32,649 nt of DNA, from assembly GCF_014377975.1 (NCBI RefSeq), contig NZ_JACMOO010000219.1, forward strand, positions 1 to 32,649, given 5' to 3'. The notes under the pieces were generated by a model. The model worked only from the letters and a program-made list of their open reading frames with translations. It searched no databases and was not told the origin of the DNA. Made by a program: the position numbers and the translations under genes. Below, in pieces: positions 17,656-27,059 of the stretch. Position 1 is the stretch's first letter. Each line of letters opens with the position of its first letter. The stretch comes from Ferruginibacter sp. GTDB taxonomy: Bacteria; Bacteroidota; Bacteroidia; Chitinophagales; Chitinophagaceae.

Positions 17656-18508
17656 ATGCCTATTCAGAATATTCCTGAAATTTTTATTACAAAAAATAAA
17701 TCACTGCCCGATTTGTTTGTGTATGATTACAGAATGACCGTGGCCACAGTAAAGAACAAAGCAAACCTTGGTGTAAATATGTTCAGCTTTTTGCAAACCG
17801 GTCAAAAGCATGTGCATTTTGCCGTTGTTTCTGTTGCGGTAAATGAAAAGCAATCTATCCTGATAAAATGCGGCAACTGCCTGTTTACTAAATTGTTAAA
17901 CAACAAACAGGTGTATTACTGCAAACTATTTTTTTCTCAAAAAGTACTGGAATTTTTTTTGCAAAAACATGCCATCAGTTTTGAGTTGATCATTAAACCA
18001 GCCAAAAAAGATACTCCTTTTTTGTAATGGCAAATGACGAATACATTAACCGGTTTATAGCTTCGCTTTCGGCAGTAAAAAAACTTTCACCTGCTCTTTG
18101 ACAGTATTTAATGGCTGTAAAATTTGAGGAAATTATGCTTTACCTGGCTGGTAAATATGGCCAGCCTTTTATTCAATATTTGTACGCTCTTATTAAAGTT
18201 GAAAATAATTCTATCTTTAAAAAACGATTGAAAATAATATCTGCACTTATTTAAAAATTGAAGGGATTGCTTTTTTATGTAAGATGAGTTTATCTACTTT
18301 TAAAAAATGTTTTATAAAAGAGTATAATGAAAATCCTAATAAATTTTTACAGAAAAAGCGCCTCGCAAAAGCAAAGGAATTATTGCAACAGCGCAAACAA
18401 AAACCTTCTGAAATGTACCTTGAACTTGGCTATAAAAATCTCTCGAATTTTCGTGCTGCATTTAAAAATGAATTTGGTCTAACGCCGAGAGAGGTTGATG
18501 CAAGATAG
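17656..18508 (+). pseudogene. Broken AraC-family transcription regulator
   Basis: The sequence is an almost complete AraC-type regulator of the kind common in Bacteroidota, cut into pieces. Piece 1 (17656-18027) has the N-terminal sensor part, with IPEIF, VYDYRMTVATVKNKANLG and LQTGQKHVHF. The text then continues in another frame from 18030 (ANDEYINRFIASL), meets an in-frame TGA at 18099-18101, and resumes QYLMAVKFEEIMLYLAGKYG. A second frameshift near 18225-18240 leads to a third frame (ICTYLKIEGIAFLCK) which joins the HTH piece MSLSTFKKCFIKEYNENPNK and GYKNLSNFRAAFKNEFGLTP (18284-18508). Two frameshifts plus a stop make a functional protein very unlikely. The HTH part alone, 74 residues, could in principle be made. 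The gene next to it encodes a GlcG/HbpS-like protein. Confidence 0.88.
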
Positions 18509-18657
18509 TTGTCCGGTTGTTTTTGGCTGGCTTCATTGCCTGCGTTGCATTTATAAATGAACTTTTTTCATAACTATTTGAGCGTTATAAGTAAACATTT
18601 CTTTTTATGTTTTGTTACCTCGACTATATTGAACTAATAAAATTAAAATAATAAATT

Positions 18658-19056
18658 ATGAATATTACATTAGAACAGGCAGAAAAAATGATTGCAGCCG
18701 CAAAAGCAAAAGCAATTGAAATGGACGTAAAAATGAATATCTGCATAGTGGATGCAGGTGCTAATATTTTAGCTTTTGTACGTATGAACGGTGCATGGCT
18801 TGGTTCTGCGGACATCTCCCTTAAAAAAGCTAAAACAGCCCGCTTTTTCGACATGAACAGTGGCGTGATCGGAAGTCTTTCCCAGCCCGGCGGATCTTTG
18901 TATAATATTGAACATAGCAATGGCGGCCTAATCAGTTTTCCGGGAGGTATTCCGGTAAAAAATGCGGAGGGGGAAGTAATTGGAGCTATCGGCGTAAGCG
19001 GAAGTTCAGTTGAAAACGATCATACAGTTGCAGAAGCCGGCGCTGCAGCCATTTAA
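18658..19056 (+). CDS. GlcG/HbpS-type heme-binding family protein
   Basis: This 132-residue protein covers the whole GlcG/HbpS (DUF336) domain. Family marks are the start [17 protein letters not shown], the strand [20 protein letters not shown], the helix [11 protein letters not shown], and the turn [20 protein letters not shown] followed by [15 protein letters not shown]. Members bind heme or other small ligands as oligomers, and some act in redox sensing. There is no signal peptide, in contrast to the secreted HbpS of Streptomyces, so it is probably cytoplasmic. It is monocistronic, closed by a strong terminator, and lies 149 bases after the broken AraC gene, which may once have controlled it. 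ATG is preceded by an AT-rich leader. Confidence 0.92.
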   Translation: MNITLEQAEKMIAAAKAKAIEMDVKMNICIVDAGANILAFVRMNGAWLGSADISLKKAKTARFFDMNSGVIGSLSQPGGSLYNIEHSNGGLISFPGGIPVKNAEGEVIGAIGVSGSSVENDHTVAEAGAAAI

Positions 19057-19075
19057 TTAAAAAGATATTTATTTG

Positions 19076-19106
19076 GGGCTGCCTGCAAATGGCAGCCCTT
19101 CTTTTA
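19076..19106 (+). terminator. Rho-independent terminator after the HbpS-like gene
   Basis: A perfect 8-bp GC-rich stem GGGCTGCC (19076-19083) and GGCAGCCC (19091-19098) with a 7-base loop, followed by TTCTTTTA. It begins 19 bases after the stop codon at 19054-19056. Confidence 0.9.
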
Positions 19107-19537
19107 TTATAATATTTTTTACCTAATTATGCTGTTTGCGTAACCAGAAACCTGCTTCACTTATTGGCCTATGCAAAGCACTGAACCCATAAGTTTGTTT
19201 GCCAAGATCAGCCCAACTAATCTGTAAGAATTTAACAGGGTGCCGACCCTGATAAAAAGGTTAAGTAGATACTGTTGTTGTGCATACTTTTCCATTTGAA
19301 ATAACTTGATAAATAAAAAAATCGGTAAGTGGATTTTGTTTATGATCGTTTGAATACTGGGACAACGATGAATGGCAAAGTACAGTTTATCTTTCCATAA
19401 AATACAAATGGTCCTCAGTATTATCTTGTTGATTAAAAAAATATATTTTCCTATCAATGTATAAGTTTCCTTTTTTCGCTTTAATTTAAAGATAGGTGAC
19501 AAGGACACGGAAATAGTATCACTGCTGCCAGCCGTAA
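19107..19537. other. Intergenic region, no convincing gene
   Basis: A 115-codon minus-strand frame (19161-19508, GTG start) is rich in Ile, Leu and Lys with two hydrophobic stretches. It could be a small membrane protein or a remnant, but no family, promoter or ribosome-binding site supports it. Nothing else is seen before the GNAT promoter. Confidence 0.3.
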
Positions 19538-19568
19538 CTTGTTGATCAACTTTAAAGTTTTATGTTTG
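19538..19568 (+). promoter_or_regulatory. Bacteroidota-type promoter of the GNAT gene
   Basis: TATGTTTG (19561-19568) is a perfect match to the -7 element TAnnTTTG. CTTG (19538-19541), one base from TTTG, lies 19 bases before it. The predicted transcript starts near 19575, leaving a short leader of about 13 bases before the ATG at 19588. Confidence 0.6.
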
Positions 19569-19587
19569 CCGAATAATTAAATGTAAA

Positions 19588-20046
19588 ATGGAAGTATCGA
19601 TCATTGAATATGAACAACAATACGCTGCTGACTTTAAGCGGCTTAACCTGGAATGGCTAGATAAATATTCACTGACGGAGGAAGCAGATTTAATCGTTCT
19701 GAATAATCCCGAAAAAGAAATATTAGCAATCGGCGGCTGTATTTTTCTGGCAAAGAGTCAGGATAAAATTGTGGGTTCCTGTGCCTTGATACCCGAAGCT
19801 CCGCAAGAATATGAATTGGCTAAAATGTCGGTGCATACTGCATTCCAGGGCAGAGGTATCAGTAAATTATTATTGGAAAGATGCCTGGCTGAGGCAGTAA
19901 ATAAAAATGTACAAAGAATATTTCTTCTTTCAAATAGTCAACTCCGCAAAGCGCTGTCGTTGTATGAGAAATATGGTTTTCGTCATGTACCGGTTACCAG
20001 CACACATTACATTACCGCAGATGTTATGATGGAAAAACTATTTTAG
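19588..20046 (+). CDS. GNAT-family N-acetyltransferase
   Basis: This 152-residue protein is a complete GNAT domain that moves an acetyl group from acetyl-CoA to an amine. The core strand and acetyl-CoA loop are ELAKMSVHTAFQGRGISKLL (QGRGIS is the pyrophosphate-binding loop), preceded by the beta-hairpin IFLAKSQDKIVGSCALIP and followed by LYEKYGFRHVP near the end. The N-terminal EYEQQYAADFKRLNLEWLDK is typical of a MarR-GNAT-like Bacteroidota group. The substrate cannot be told. It is monocistronic with its own promoter, and its start follows the predicted transcription start closely. Confidence 0.92.
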   Translation: MEVSIIEYEQQYAADFKRLNLEWLDKYSLTEEADLIVLNNPEKEILAIGGCIFLAKSQDKIVGSCALIPEAPQEYELAKMSVHTAFQGRGISKLLLERCLAEAVNKNVQRIFLLSNSQLRKALSLYEKYGFRHVPVTSTHYITADVMMEKLF

Positions 20047-20112
20047 GTAATCGATTTTCAAAAAATTATCTATTCTTTTCTTTAACCGAAAATGTATTTC
20101 AGCAAACCGGAA

Positions 20113-20540
20113 CTATTCACCGGCACTTAAATAATTTAGTTGCGGTTTCATTGTTGTGCCTTTAAACGTACTTGTTGAAATCAACTTCGCAACATGAATA
20201 ATTTCCCCTTTTTTATTGTATTAAACTATGCATTAATTGATCCTCATCTCCAGGTAGGGAAATAGGTGAATTCGTGTAAACTCCTTCACTCATTTCATCC
20301 TGAACGACATTTTTTAAAAATAATGTTTTAGCAAAAGTACCCGCTTCCTTACTAACATAGTCAATGGTGGTTAAACAAATTTATCGGTTCGCAGTAATAG
20401 TTTGTGCCATCTGCAGGATGGGTAAGTAATTACCCCCGAGACAAGCTCGTTGCGAAAGATGGCACCAAATCTGGTGAGAAATAATTTTCCGGCGCTTCAG
20501 TCCAGCCATCAATTGTATTATTAAAAGGTTTCAGTAACAT
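20113..20540 (-). pseudogene. Decayed gene of unknown family
   Basis: The minus strand reads as protein in pieces. An ATG at 20540 starts 36 codons (MLLKPFNNTIDGWTEAPENY and on) ending at a TAA (20430-20432). In the next frame the text continues NYLPILQMAQTITANR, hits a TAA (20381-20383), then runs 55 codons with natural composition (DYVSKEAGTFAKTLFLKNVV, MSEGVYTNSPISLPGDEDQ) to a TAA at 20213-20215. A last shift gives KKGEIIHVAKLISTSTF to the TAG at 20113-20115. Two frameshifts and one stop explain the breaks. I do not recognise the family. The rest of the 20047-20627 gap holds nothing visible. Confidence 0.5.
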
Positions 20541-20627
20541 TCTGTATTAATTTTTGTTAACATAATATAAGGGTACTTATTACTGATTCAATTGAGTGCT
20601 AAAAAAGATGCTTAATTTTAACCTGCC

Positions 20628-21392
20628 ATGGAAACTGTAAGTCTTATTATTTTTGTGTTGATACTTTTTTTTGCTGCAATAAAATTGTTTAAAAAGAAAA
20701 CAATTGTTCCCGTTGATGCACCACCTGGTTTGAAGAAAATTCTTACAGAACAGGTTCCCTTTTATCAGCAACTTTTACCGCCGCAACAAATACAATTTCA
20801 GCAAAGGATGTTGCGATTTCTGGCACAGATAAAAATTACCGGTGTTAAAACAATCGTGGAAGATATTGATCGCATCTACATTGCAGCAAGTGCCATTATT
20901 CCTGTTTTTAATTTTAAAGGCTGGGAATATTTTAATCTGCACGAGGTATTACTTTATCCGGATTCTTTTGATGATGAATACAAACAGCAGGGCGCAGGTC
21001 GAACCATATTAGGAATGGTTGGCAATGGTGCTATGAACCATGTAATGATATTATCGCAGCAAGAACTGCGACAGGCATTCACCAATACTTCTGGTAAGGA
21101 AAATACCGCCATTCATGAGTTTGTGCATCTTATAGATAAAACCGATGGCGACATTGATGGGGTGCCGGCGTCACTGGTTGATAAAAAATATATTGTACCG
21201 TGGCTGCAACTAATGCACAGCGAAATTAACCGAATCAAAGAAAAAGATTCTGATATAAACCCTTATGGCGCCACCAATGAATCTGAATTTTTTGCGGTGG
21301 CTTCTGAGTATTTTTTTGAACGGCCCGATCTGTTTTCGGAAAAACATCCGGAGCTGTTTCAGCTAATGGAGAAGATATTTAAGGGCAGTTGA
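20628..21392 (+). CDS. mtfA: MtfA-family zinc-dependent peptidase (M90)
   Basis: This 254-residue protein has an N-terminal membrane anchor (about residues 4-21, SLIIFVLILFFAAIKLF) followed by a soluble domain. The zinc-binding motif HEFVH spans residues 163-167 in NTAIHEFVHLIDKTDGDIDG, and the conserved block YGATNESEFFAVASEYFFER lies about 60 residues later, where a third acidic ligand is expected. The order and spacing match MtfA, which in E. coli binds the glucose repressor Mlc and has peptidase activity. Bacteroidota members commonly have the anchor. The gene is alone; a palindromic repeat and the MutS-like gene follow. The name is by family only, since an Mlc partner is not expected here. 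Confidence 0.88.
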   Translation: METVSLIIFVLILFFAAIKLFKKKTIVPVDAPPGLKKILTEQVPFYQQLLPPQQIQFQQRMLRFLAQIKITGVKTIVEDIDRIYIAASAIIPVFNFKGWEYFNLHEVLLYPDSFDDEYKQQGAGRTILGMVGNGAMNHVMILSQQELRQAFTNTSGKENTAIHEFVHLIDKTDGDIDGVPASLVDKKYIVPWLQLMHSEINRIKEKDSDINPYGATNESEFFAVASEYFFERPDLFSEKHPELFQLMEKIFKGS

Positions 21393-21410
21393 TGCCGCCA
21401 TCTTATTTTT

Positions 21411-21485
21411 AAACCACAAAGGCAGTACGGCACAAAGTTTCACTAAAAATTTGTGTTACTTTTTGTCTTCGCGACCTGGTGGTTA
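21411..21485. repeat. Imperfect palindromic intergenic repeat (AAACCACAAAGG type)
   Basis: Two 33-base arms (21411-21443 and 21453-21485) around a 9-base AT centre match as inverted copies at about 21 of 33 positions, best at the outer end (AACCAC/GTGGTT) and near the centre (AAAGT...CAC). The text (accacaaagg, gcacaaag, tttgtcttcgcg) recalls the dispersed ACAAAG-rich repeats of many environmental genomes. It sits between MtfA and the MutS-like gene and could act as a transcript 3' structure. Confidence 0.55.
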
Positions 21486-21563
21486 AAATTTTTACCTTTT
21501 TATGAATCGCTATTTTTTCCTACTTTGGCTGTTGCATTCAAATAACGCTCATAGCTTTTAAAA

Positions 21564-22838
21564 ATGATCAACACACAAGACTTACACGTTGAAGATGAAA
21601 TAAGGCCATTGTTTGATTTTACTTATAATAAATATTCAGGAAAGCAAGTAATTGATATCCTCAAAATACCTCTAGGATCAACAGAAGCCATACTATCGCG
21701 GCATCGTTTGTTAAAGGGGTTTATCGCTAACCGGGAAGTATTAAAAGACTATTCTTATTACCGGTTTAATTTAGTGGAGATATACGATTTTTTGGAAACG
21801 ATTTTTGTTGGTTCGGTGACAACCCAAAAATTGAGGTGGCGGTTTATGTTTTCTGAAAAAGAAAAGCAGCAAAAAAGAGGAAAGCTGATATTGCTGGTTC
21901 GCCTTTTTTATAAAATAAATACCACTTATATCTGTAAGATTGATACCAGTTTGTTTCCGGCAGAATATGCAGCGGAACTGGCGGAGATGAAATATTTTTT
22001 TGCGGGGTTTAACCTGGAGCGTTATGAAACAGCTTTTAATAAAAATAAATTCCGCATCAGTCACATGGTTGAACTGATGATGATTATTACAGAAAAAATT
22101 GGTAATGGTGAAGCCGCCGCTTTCTGGAAGCGCTGGTTTTTATTTGAAGCCTATCTTTCCATCAGCACAGGTATTGCCACACATGGCTTTGTATTTCCAG
22201 CTTTTGATGATGCCCATTTTTCGCTGCAAGGTTTTTATCACCCGGTGCTAAAAAATCCTGTAAAAAATAATCTTACTGCACAGCAAAATATTATTCTTTT
22301 AACAGGTCCAAATATGTCTGGTAAATCTACCTTACTAAAAGCAATAAGTTTGTGTGTTTATCTTGCGCATGTTGGTCTTGCTGTACCCGCTACAAAAGCG
22401 GTGACGCCTTTTTTTAGTACCATCTCTGTAGCCATTAATCTTACCGATAGCATCGTAAGTGGTTACAGTCATTTTATGTCGGAAATTATTACGCTAAAAA
22501 ATGTGCTTAATGAAGCCCAAAACGATGGGAAATGTTTTGCTGTTTTTGATGAGTTATTCAGGGGTACTAATATTGAAGATGCCCTGGAAATAAGTGCTGC
22601 CACCATAAAGGGGCTTCTTCATTTCCCCCATTCATTATTTTTTATCTCCACTCATCTTCACCAGTTGAAAGAAATGGACGAGATTAAAACCAATAAAATA
22701 TCCACCTGTTTTATTGAATGCAACCTGACGGATAATATCCCTGCATTTACCTATAAATTAAAAGAAGGCTGGAGCGATTTAAAACTGGGTCGTATTTTAT
22801 TTGAAAAGGAAGGATTGAATAAAATGCTTCTACGTTAA
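21564..22838 (+). CDS. MutS-like ATPase lacking the mismatch-binding domain
   Basis: This 424-residue protein contains the lever/core helices and the ATPase of the MutS family but not the N-terminal mismatch-recognition and connector domains (full MutS is about 850 residues). Walker A is GPNMSGKST (248-256), Walker B is FAVFDELFRGTN (Asp329, Glu330), and the His-containing signature ISTHLHQLKEM follows. The region YSHFMSEIITLKNVL between them matches the MutS ABC-signature area. No SMR or endonuclease domain follows. Such short MutS-like proteins are found in Bacteroidota without a proven role. It lacks the Phe-x-Glu mismatch-reading motif, so ordinary mismatch repair is unlikely. Gene order with MtfA is probably chance. 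Confidence 0.9.
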   Translation: MINTQDLHVEDEIRPLFDFTYNKYSGKQVIDILKIPLGSTEAILSRHRLLKGFIANREVLKDYSYYRFNLVEIYDFLETIFVGSVTTQKLRWRFMFSEKEKQQKRGKLILLVRLFYKINTTYICKIDTSLFPAEYAAELAEMKYFFAGFNLERYETAFNKNKFRISHMVELMMIITEKIGNGEAAAFWKRWFLFEAYLSISTGIATHGFVFPAFDDAHFSLQGFYHPVLKNPVKNNLTAQQNIILLTGPNMSGKSTLLKAISLCVYLAHVGLAVPATKAVTPFFSTISVAINLTDSIVSGYSHFMSEIITLKNVLNEAQNDGKCFAVFDELFRGTNIEDALEISAATIKGLLHFPHSLFFISTHLHQLKEMDEIKTNKISTCFIECNLTDNIPAFTYKLKEGWSDLKLGRILFEKEGLNKMLLR

Positions 22839-23037
22839 CATCGAAATCATTTACTTAACTCCCCAAAAAGCCGAACTGGAGATTTATACATTGTTCAATT
22901 TTTAGTTAATTTTTCTAAATATTAACAAGCAGTTATTTTATTTTTAGCTGTCTCTTTACTCTTTTGTTATTGAATGGTTATTCGCCGGATTTGATTGTGC
23001 CTTTTACCCATTTTTTGCGTCTATAATATCAAACAAA

Positions 23038-23043
23038 AAGGAG
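23038..23043 (+). promoter_or_regulatory. Shine-Dalgarno sequence AAGGAG deciding a start
   Basis: AAGGAG lies 5 bases before the ATG at 23049 and shows that this, not an upstream in-frame ATG/TTG from 22995, is the start of the small exported protein. Such a strong site is unusual in this window. Confidence 0.75.
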
Positions 23044-23048
23044 TATTT

Positions 23049-23444
23049 ATGAAAAAGTTATTAATTGTGATGTTTTCATTACTGCTGGCAGGTTCAGTAT
23101 CTGCGCAGCATTTTAGCCGTGGCGGTGGACACTATGCGCCCAGGGTTATTGTTAGTGGCGGATTCTATCCATATTATGGCTTGGGTCTCGGGGCTTTCTA
23201 TCCTAATTTTTATCATCCTTATGGCAATGGTTATAACAGGCCTTCAAAAATGACCCTGCAGACACAGGATATAAAAAATGATTATGCCGATAAGATATGG
23301 TCGGCCAGACATGATAAAAGTCTGACAAGGAAAGAACGAAGGAGAACAGTACATGAATTGAAAGTGGAAAGGGACAATGACATCAATGACCTCTGCAGCG
23401 GAATTATTATAAACATTGATGGTAACACAGGTACGGACGATTGA
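23049..23444 (+). CDS. Small exported protein, hypothetical
   Basis: The start at 23049 gives 131 residues and is chosen because of the Shine-Dalgarno site and because it begins the signal peptide (MKKLLIVMFSLLLAGSVSA, cleavage near residue 19). The first 50 mature residues are rich in Gly, Tyr, Phe and Pro (GGFYPYYGLGLGAFYPNFYH), a low-complexity surface-type sequence. The second half is charged and helical (DIKNDYADKIWSARHDKSLT, then RKERRRTVHELK), of the kind seen in small Bacteroidota periplasmic proteins. No known domain is recognised. It has a single Cys near the end and no lipobox, so it is probably periplasmic. It stands alone between intergenic stretches. Confidence 0.8.
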   Translation: MKKLLIVMFSLLLAGSVSAQHFSRGGGHYAPRVIVSGGFYPYYGLGLGAFYPNFYHPYGNGYNRPSKMTLQTQDIKNDYADKIWSARHDKSLTRKERRRTVHELKVERDNDINDLCSGIIINIDGNTGTDD

Positions 23445-23891
23445 GCAACAATAGCAAACCAGTAAATAGGTTTGCAATTTTAATTTAAAGGGCCACGCTT
23501 TTTATTTGTTCCGATAGCGCAGTTACTCCTTATTTTACACTGCCTTATTTCCTTTGTCTTCTAGTGCTGAAGTAGTTACCGTGAGATATACAAAGTCTTT
23601 AAACTTCCATTAGTTACTTGTCTTAAATTGGGAATGCGTTTCAATTTACCATTTATTAAAATAAAAAGGTGAAATACAAATACCTGAAAACACTTTATAG
23701 CATGGTATTTACAAAAACAAAGCTGAACGTTTAGTTCAACTGAAGCGCTATCAAAACAATATAAAATGGATGAAATTATTTTGTTGCTTTATCCCACCGG
23801 TGAATAAGTTTTTTATGTGTAACTGGTTACGTTACTTTCTTAAAGAAACTGCTGTTGCATCGCAATTCAATTTTAGGTAATTCTCTTACGT
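23445..23891. other. Intergenic region with a weak protein-like fragment
   Basis: A 59-codon frame without a start (23701-23880, plus strand) reads AERLVQLKRYQNNIKWMK and on, and may be debris of an old gene. Nothing else is recognised; the stretch is AT-rich and without clear hairpins. Confidence 0.2.
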
Positions 23892-24140
23892 TCATTTTCT
23901 TCTGAACTTTTGCAACACTTCAATGCACTTATCTTTTTCCAGACTAAGCTTTCCAGACATTTGATCCTTTTTAATAGCCTTTTTCATCTTCCTCGCCAAA
24001 GCCTCGCCTAAACTTTCACAAGTATTCCATGCGTTTGGAGGAAGTTTTTCATTTAATTTATATCCTGTGATGTGGAGTTCTATAAATGATAAGGCAGGGT
24101 TACAGCAATCATGAAAACAGAAGATAATTCCTGCATTCAA
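23892..24140 (-). CDS. Hypothetical protein or remnant
   Basis: An 82-codon minus-strand frame (TTG start) ends with a convincing helical, Lys-rich section (ESLGEALARKMKKAIKKDQM, then KDKCIEVLQKF). The first part is Cys-rich and less natural. No family is recognised and no promoter or ribosome-binding site is seen. A stop lies just upstream in the same frame. It could be a real small gene or the 3' end of a lost one. Confidence 0.35.
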   Translation of the reverse strand: MNAGIIFCFHDCCNPALSFIELHITGYKLNEKLPPNAWNTCESLGEALARKMKKAIKKDQMSGKLSLEKDKCIEVLQKFRRK

Positions 24141-24306
24141 ATGCTTCCTTCATCCTGCATTACGTTAACAAGGCTGCCAGGTTAAGTGATAAATTAGTAA
24201 CGGGCGCAGTCACCCTGTAAAGACTATCATACTTTTATATAGCTGCGATAAAAGAATACGCTACGATGGAAATAAAACAAATTAGAGGTGAAGGAAAGCT
24301 AATTGA

Positions 24307-25479
24307 CTATTGCGAATTTGCTTTCAAAATCCGTAAAAAATTACCTCCTAATATTTTTCTGATATCTTTTTCACTGTAGCCTCTTTCCAGCAAAGCCTTG
24401 GTGATAAGCGGATAAGTGGTAACATCATCTAACTGTTGCGGTAAACTGTTTACCCCGTCAAAATCGCTGCCTAGCCCTACATGATCAACGCCGATCATTT
24501 TTACAATGTAGTCAATATGGTCTATAAGTAAAGAGAGTGGGGGCCTCATAGCTACTACTTCTGCAGGATATTTTTCAAACATAAATTTATCAGCAAAGTA
24601 TGGCTCAGGATTTATTTTTAACAGAGAATCTATTTCTGTTTTGTGCTGCGCATTAAATAATTCTGTACGCCGTTCATACATACTGTCTAAAAATCCAGAG
24701 TAAAAATTTACATGAATTACACCGCCGTTTTTGCCAACCGCTTTTATCTGGTCGTCTTTTAAATTTCTTCTAAACGGGCAAAGCGCATACACACAACTGT
24801 GCGAAACAATCACCGGTTTGCTGGTAGTATGAATTGCATCCCAAAATGTTTGTTCTCCTACATGCGATAAATCTACCATCATGCCTAACGTATTCATCCG
24901 TTGTACTACCTGCTTTCCAAAATTTGTCAGGCCCTTGTGTTTCAGCGAATCGGCTTTGGTAGTTTCATCCAGTGCGGAAGTGGCCCAATCTGTGGAGTTG
25001 TTCCAGGTAAGCGTCATGTACCTGGCTCCTCTTTTATACAATTTATCCAGTTTGTTCAAATCGTTTTCTATCATGTGGCCACCTTCTACCCCAAACAAAA
25101 CAGCTAATTTTTTTTGTTGTACAGCTTTCATAATATCCGCTGTTGTAAAGGCCTGCATCATTTCTTTCGGATTGCGGTTGGTCCATGCCATCACCGTATC
25201 CATCTCCCTGTTGGCCCATGCATACGGGTTGGGCTTATTGCCGTCACACCAGATAGAAAATACCTGTGCATCCACACCTCCCTGCTGCATACGATGCAAA
25301 TCAGAATTTGTTTTGGCGCCTAAGTCCTGGTCAAAGCTTACCCCTTTTTCAATGGCGGTAGAAGGGATATCATTGTGCGTGTCAATAAGGATGGCATCAA
25401 AATGCAGCTTCTTATATTGTTGCGCATTGGCGGTTATACAACAAGTAACTATCAGCAGGAACAGTAAATTTTTTTTCAT
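24307..25479 (-). CDS. M19 membrane dipeptidase-family protein (renal dipeptidase-like)
   Basis: This 390-residue protein starts with a Sec signal peptide (to about residue 19, CCITANA-Q). The metal-site motifs of family M19 are all visible: IDTHND (His35, Asp37), VLFGVEGGHM (bridging Glu), LSHVGEQTFW and VSHSCVYAL (metal-ligand His), and LGSDFDGV near the end. These enzymes cleave dipeptides, including D-residue ones, with two zinc ions. The length is normal. The likely site is the periplasm. It is monocistronic, 230 bases from the aldo/keto reductase gene on the same strand. Dipeptide scavenging or cell-wall peptide turnover is the likely role; substrate is inferred from the family only. 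Confidence 0.95.
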   Translation of the reverse strand: MKKNLLFLLIVTCCITANAQQYKKLHFDAILIDTHNDIPSTAIEKGVSFDQDLGAKTNSDLHRMQQGGVDAQVFSIWCDGNKPNPYAWANREMDTVMAWTNRNPKEMMQAFTTADIMKAVQQKKLAVLFGVEGGHMIENDLNKLDKLYKRGARYMTLTWNNSTDWATSALDETTKADSLKHKGLTNFGKQVVQRMNTLGMMVDLSHVGEQTFWDAIHTTSKPVIVSHSCVYALCPFRRNLKDDQIKAVGKNGGVIHVNFYSGFLDSMYERRTELFNAQHKTEIDSLLKINPEPYFADKFMFEKYPAEVVAMRPPLSLLIDHIDYIVKMIGVDHVGLGSDFDGVNSLPQQLDDVTTYPLITKALLERGYSEKDIRKILGGNFLRILKANSQ

Positions 25480-25709
25480 ATTGATTGTTGCAGTTATTAT
25501 GGTTTAAAATACCAGATAAACATTGTAGCAGGTAAGGCCGTTGATGTGTTATCTGCAATGAATAATACAGCTTTTTCTCCGGATGGCCGCAAACGGATTA
25601 TTTATTCTATGATAACAGTCATTGGTAAAACATACATTAATTACTGGTAGTTGCAGCTTAAACTCCGGTGCTGTCAGCATCATATACATTAATTCAATTT
25701 TTTTATCGC

Positions 25710-26708
<999 letters not shown>

Positions 26709-26728
26709 TTATTTTAAAGATGCTGCAA

Positions 26729-26761
26729 CAAAGGTATGCCGGTAAATGAACGTAACGCAAA
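26729..26761 (-). promoter_or_regulatory. Bacteroidota-type promoter of the aldo/keto reductase gene
   Basis: On the minus strand, TTTG (26761-26758) and TACCTTTG (26736-26729), a perfect TAnnTTTG, are 21 bases apart. The transcript should start near 26722, about 20 bases before the ATG at 26702. The rest of the 26703-27059 gap shows no gene or hairpin. Confidence 0.65.
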
Positions 26762-27059
26762 CAAGTATTTTTAAAAATAAAACACCACCATTTAATTCAG
26801 GATAACTGTCAATATTATGCCAGTATGGTAATTAGTACGATGCCAATTTAAACAATCGTTTATACCTAGCTGCATGCGTCAATAATATGTTGCGGCAAAA
26901 ATGTGCTGTTGGCAAATAGAAAATATTTGACATCAATAAATCGGTAAGCCTGTCTACCGCAAAAAAACAGACTTAATCATCCGCAATATTTCACCCATTT
27001 TTTTAGGCTGCAAAGCGGGTTAATTCTCATGACTATGAATGATGAATTAAGCGTTTGCC

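Noticed and set aside
18099-18101. In-frame TGA in the AraC sequence as selenocysteine
   Set aside because: Two frameshifts lie on either side and AraC regulators have no selenocysteine; a decayed gene is the simple answer.
18577-18614. Possible promoter TTTG ... TATGTTTTG before the HbpS-like gene
   Set aside because: The -7 element has one extra T and the spacing of 25 bases is too long for the Bacteroidota pattern.
19161-19508. 115-codon minus-strand frame
   Set aside because: No recognised family, GTG start without ribosome-binding site, and Ile/Lys-rich composition as expected by chance; kept only as a note in the intergenic entry.
24881-25507. 208-codon plus-strand frame opposite the dipeptidase gene
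   Set aside because: Shadow of the M19 gene, whose motifs are complete on the other strand.
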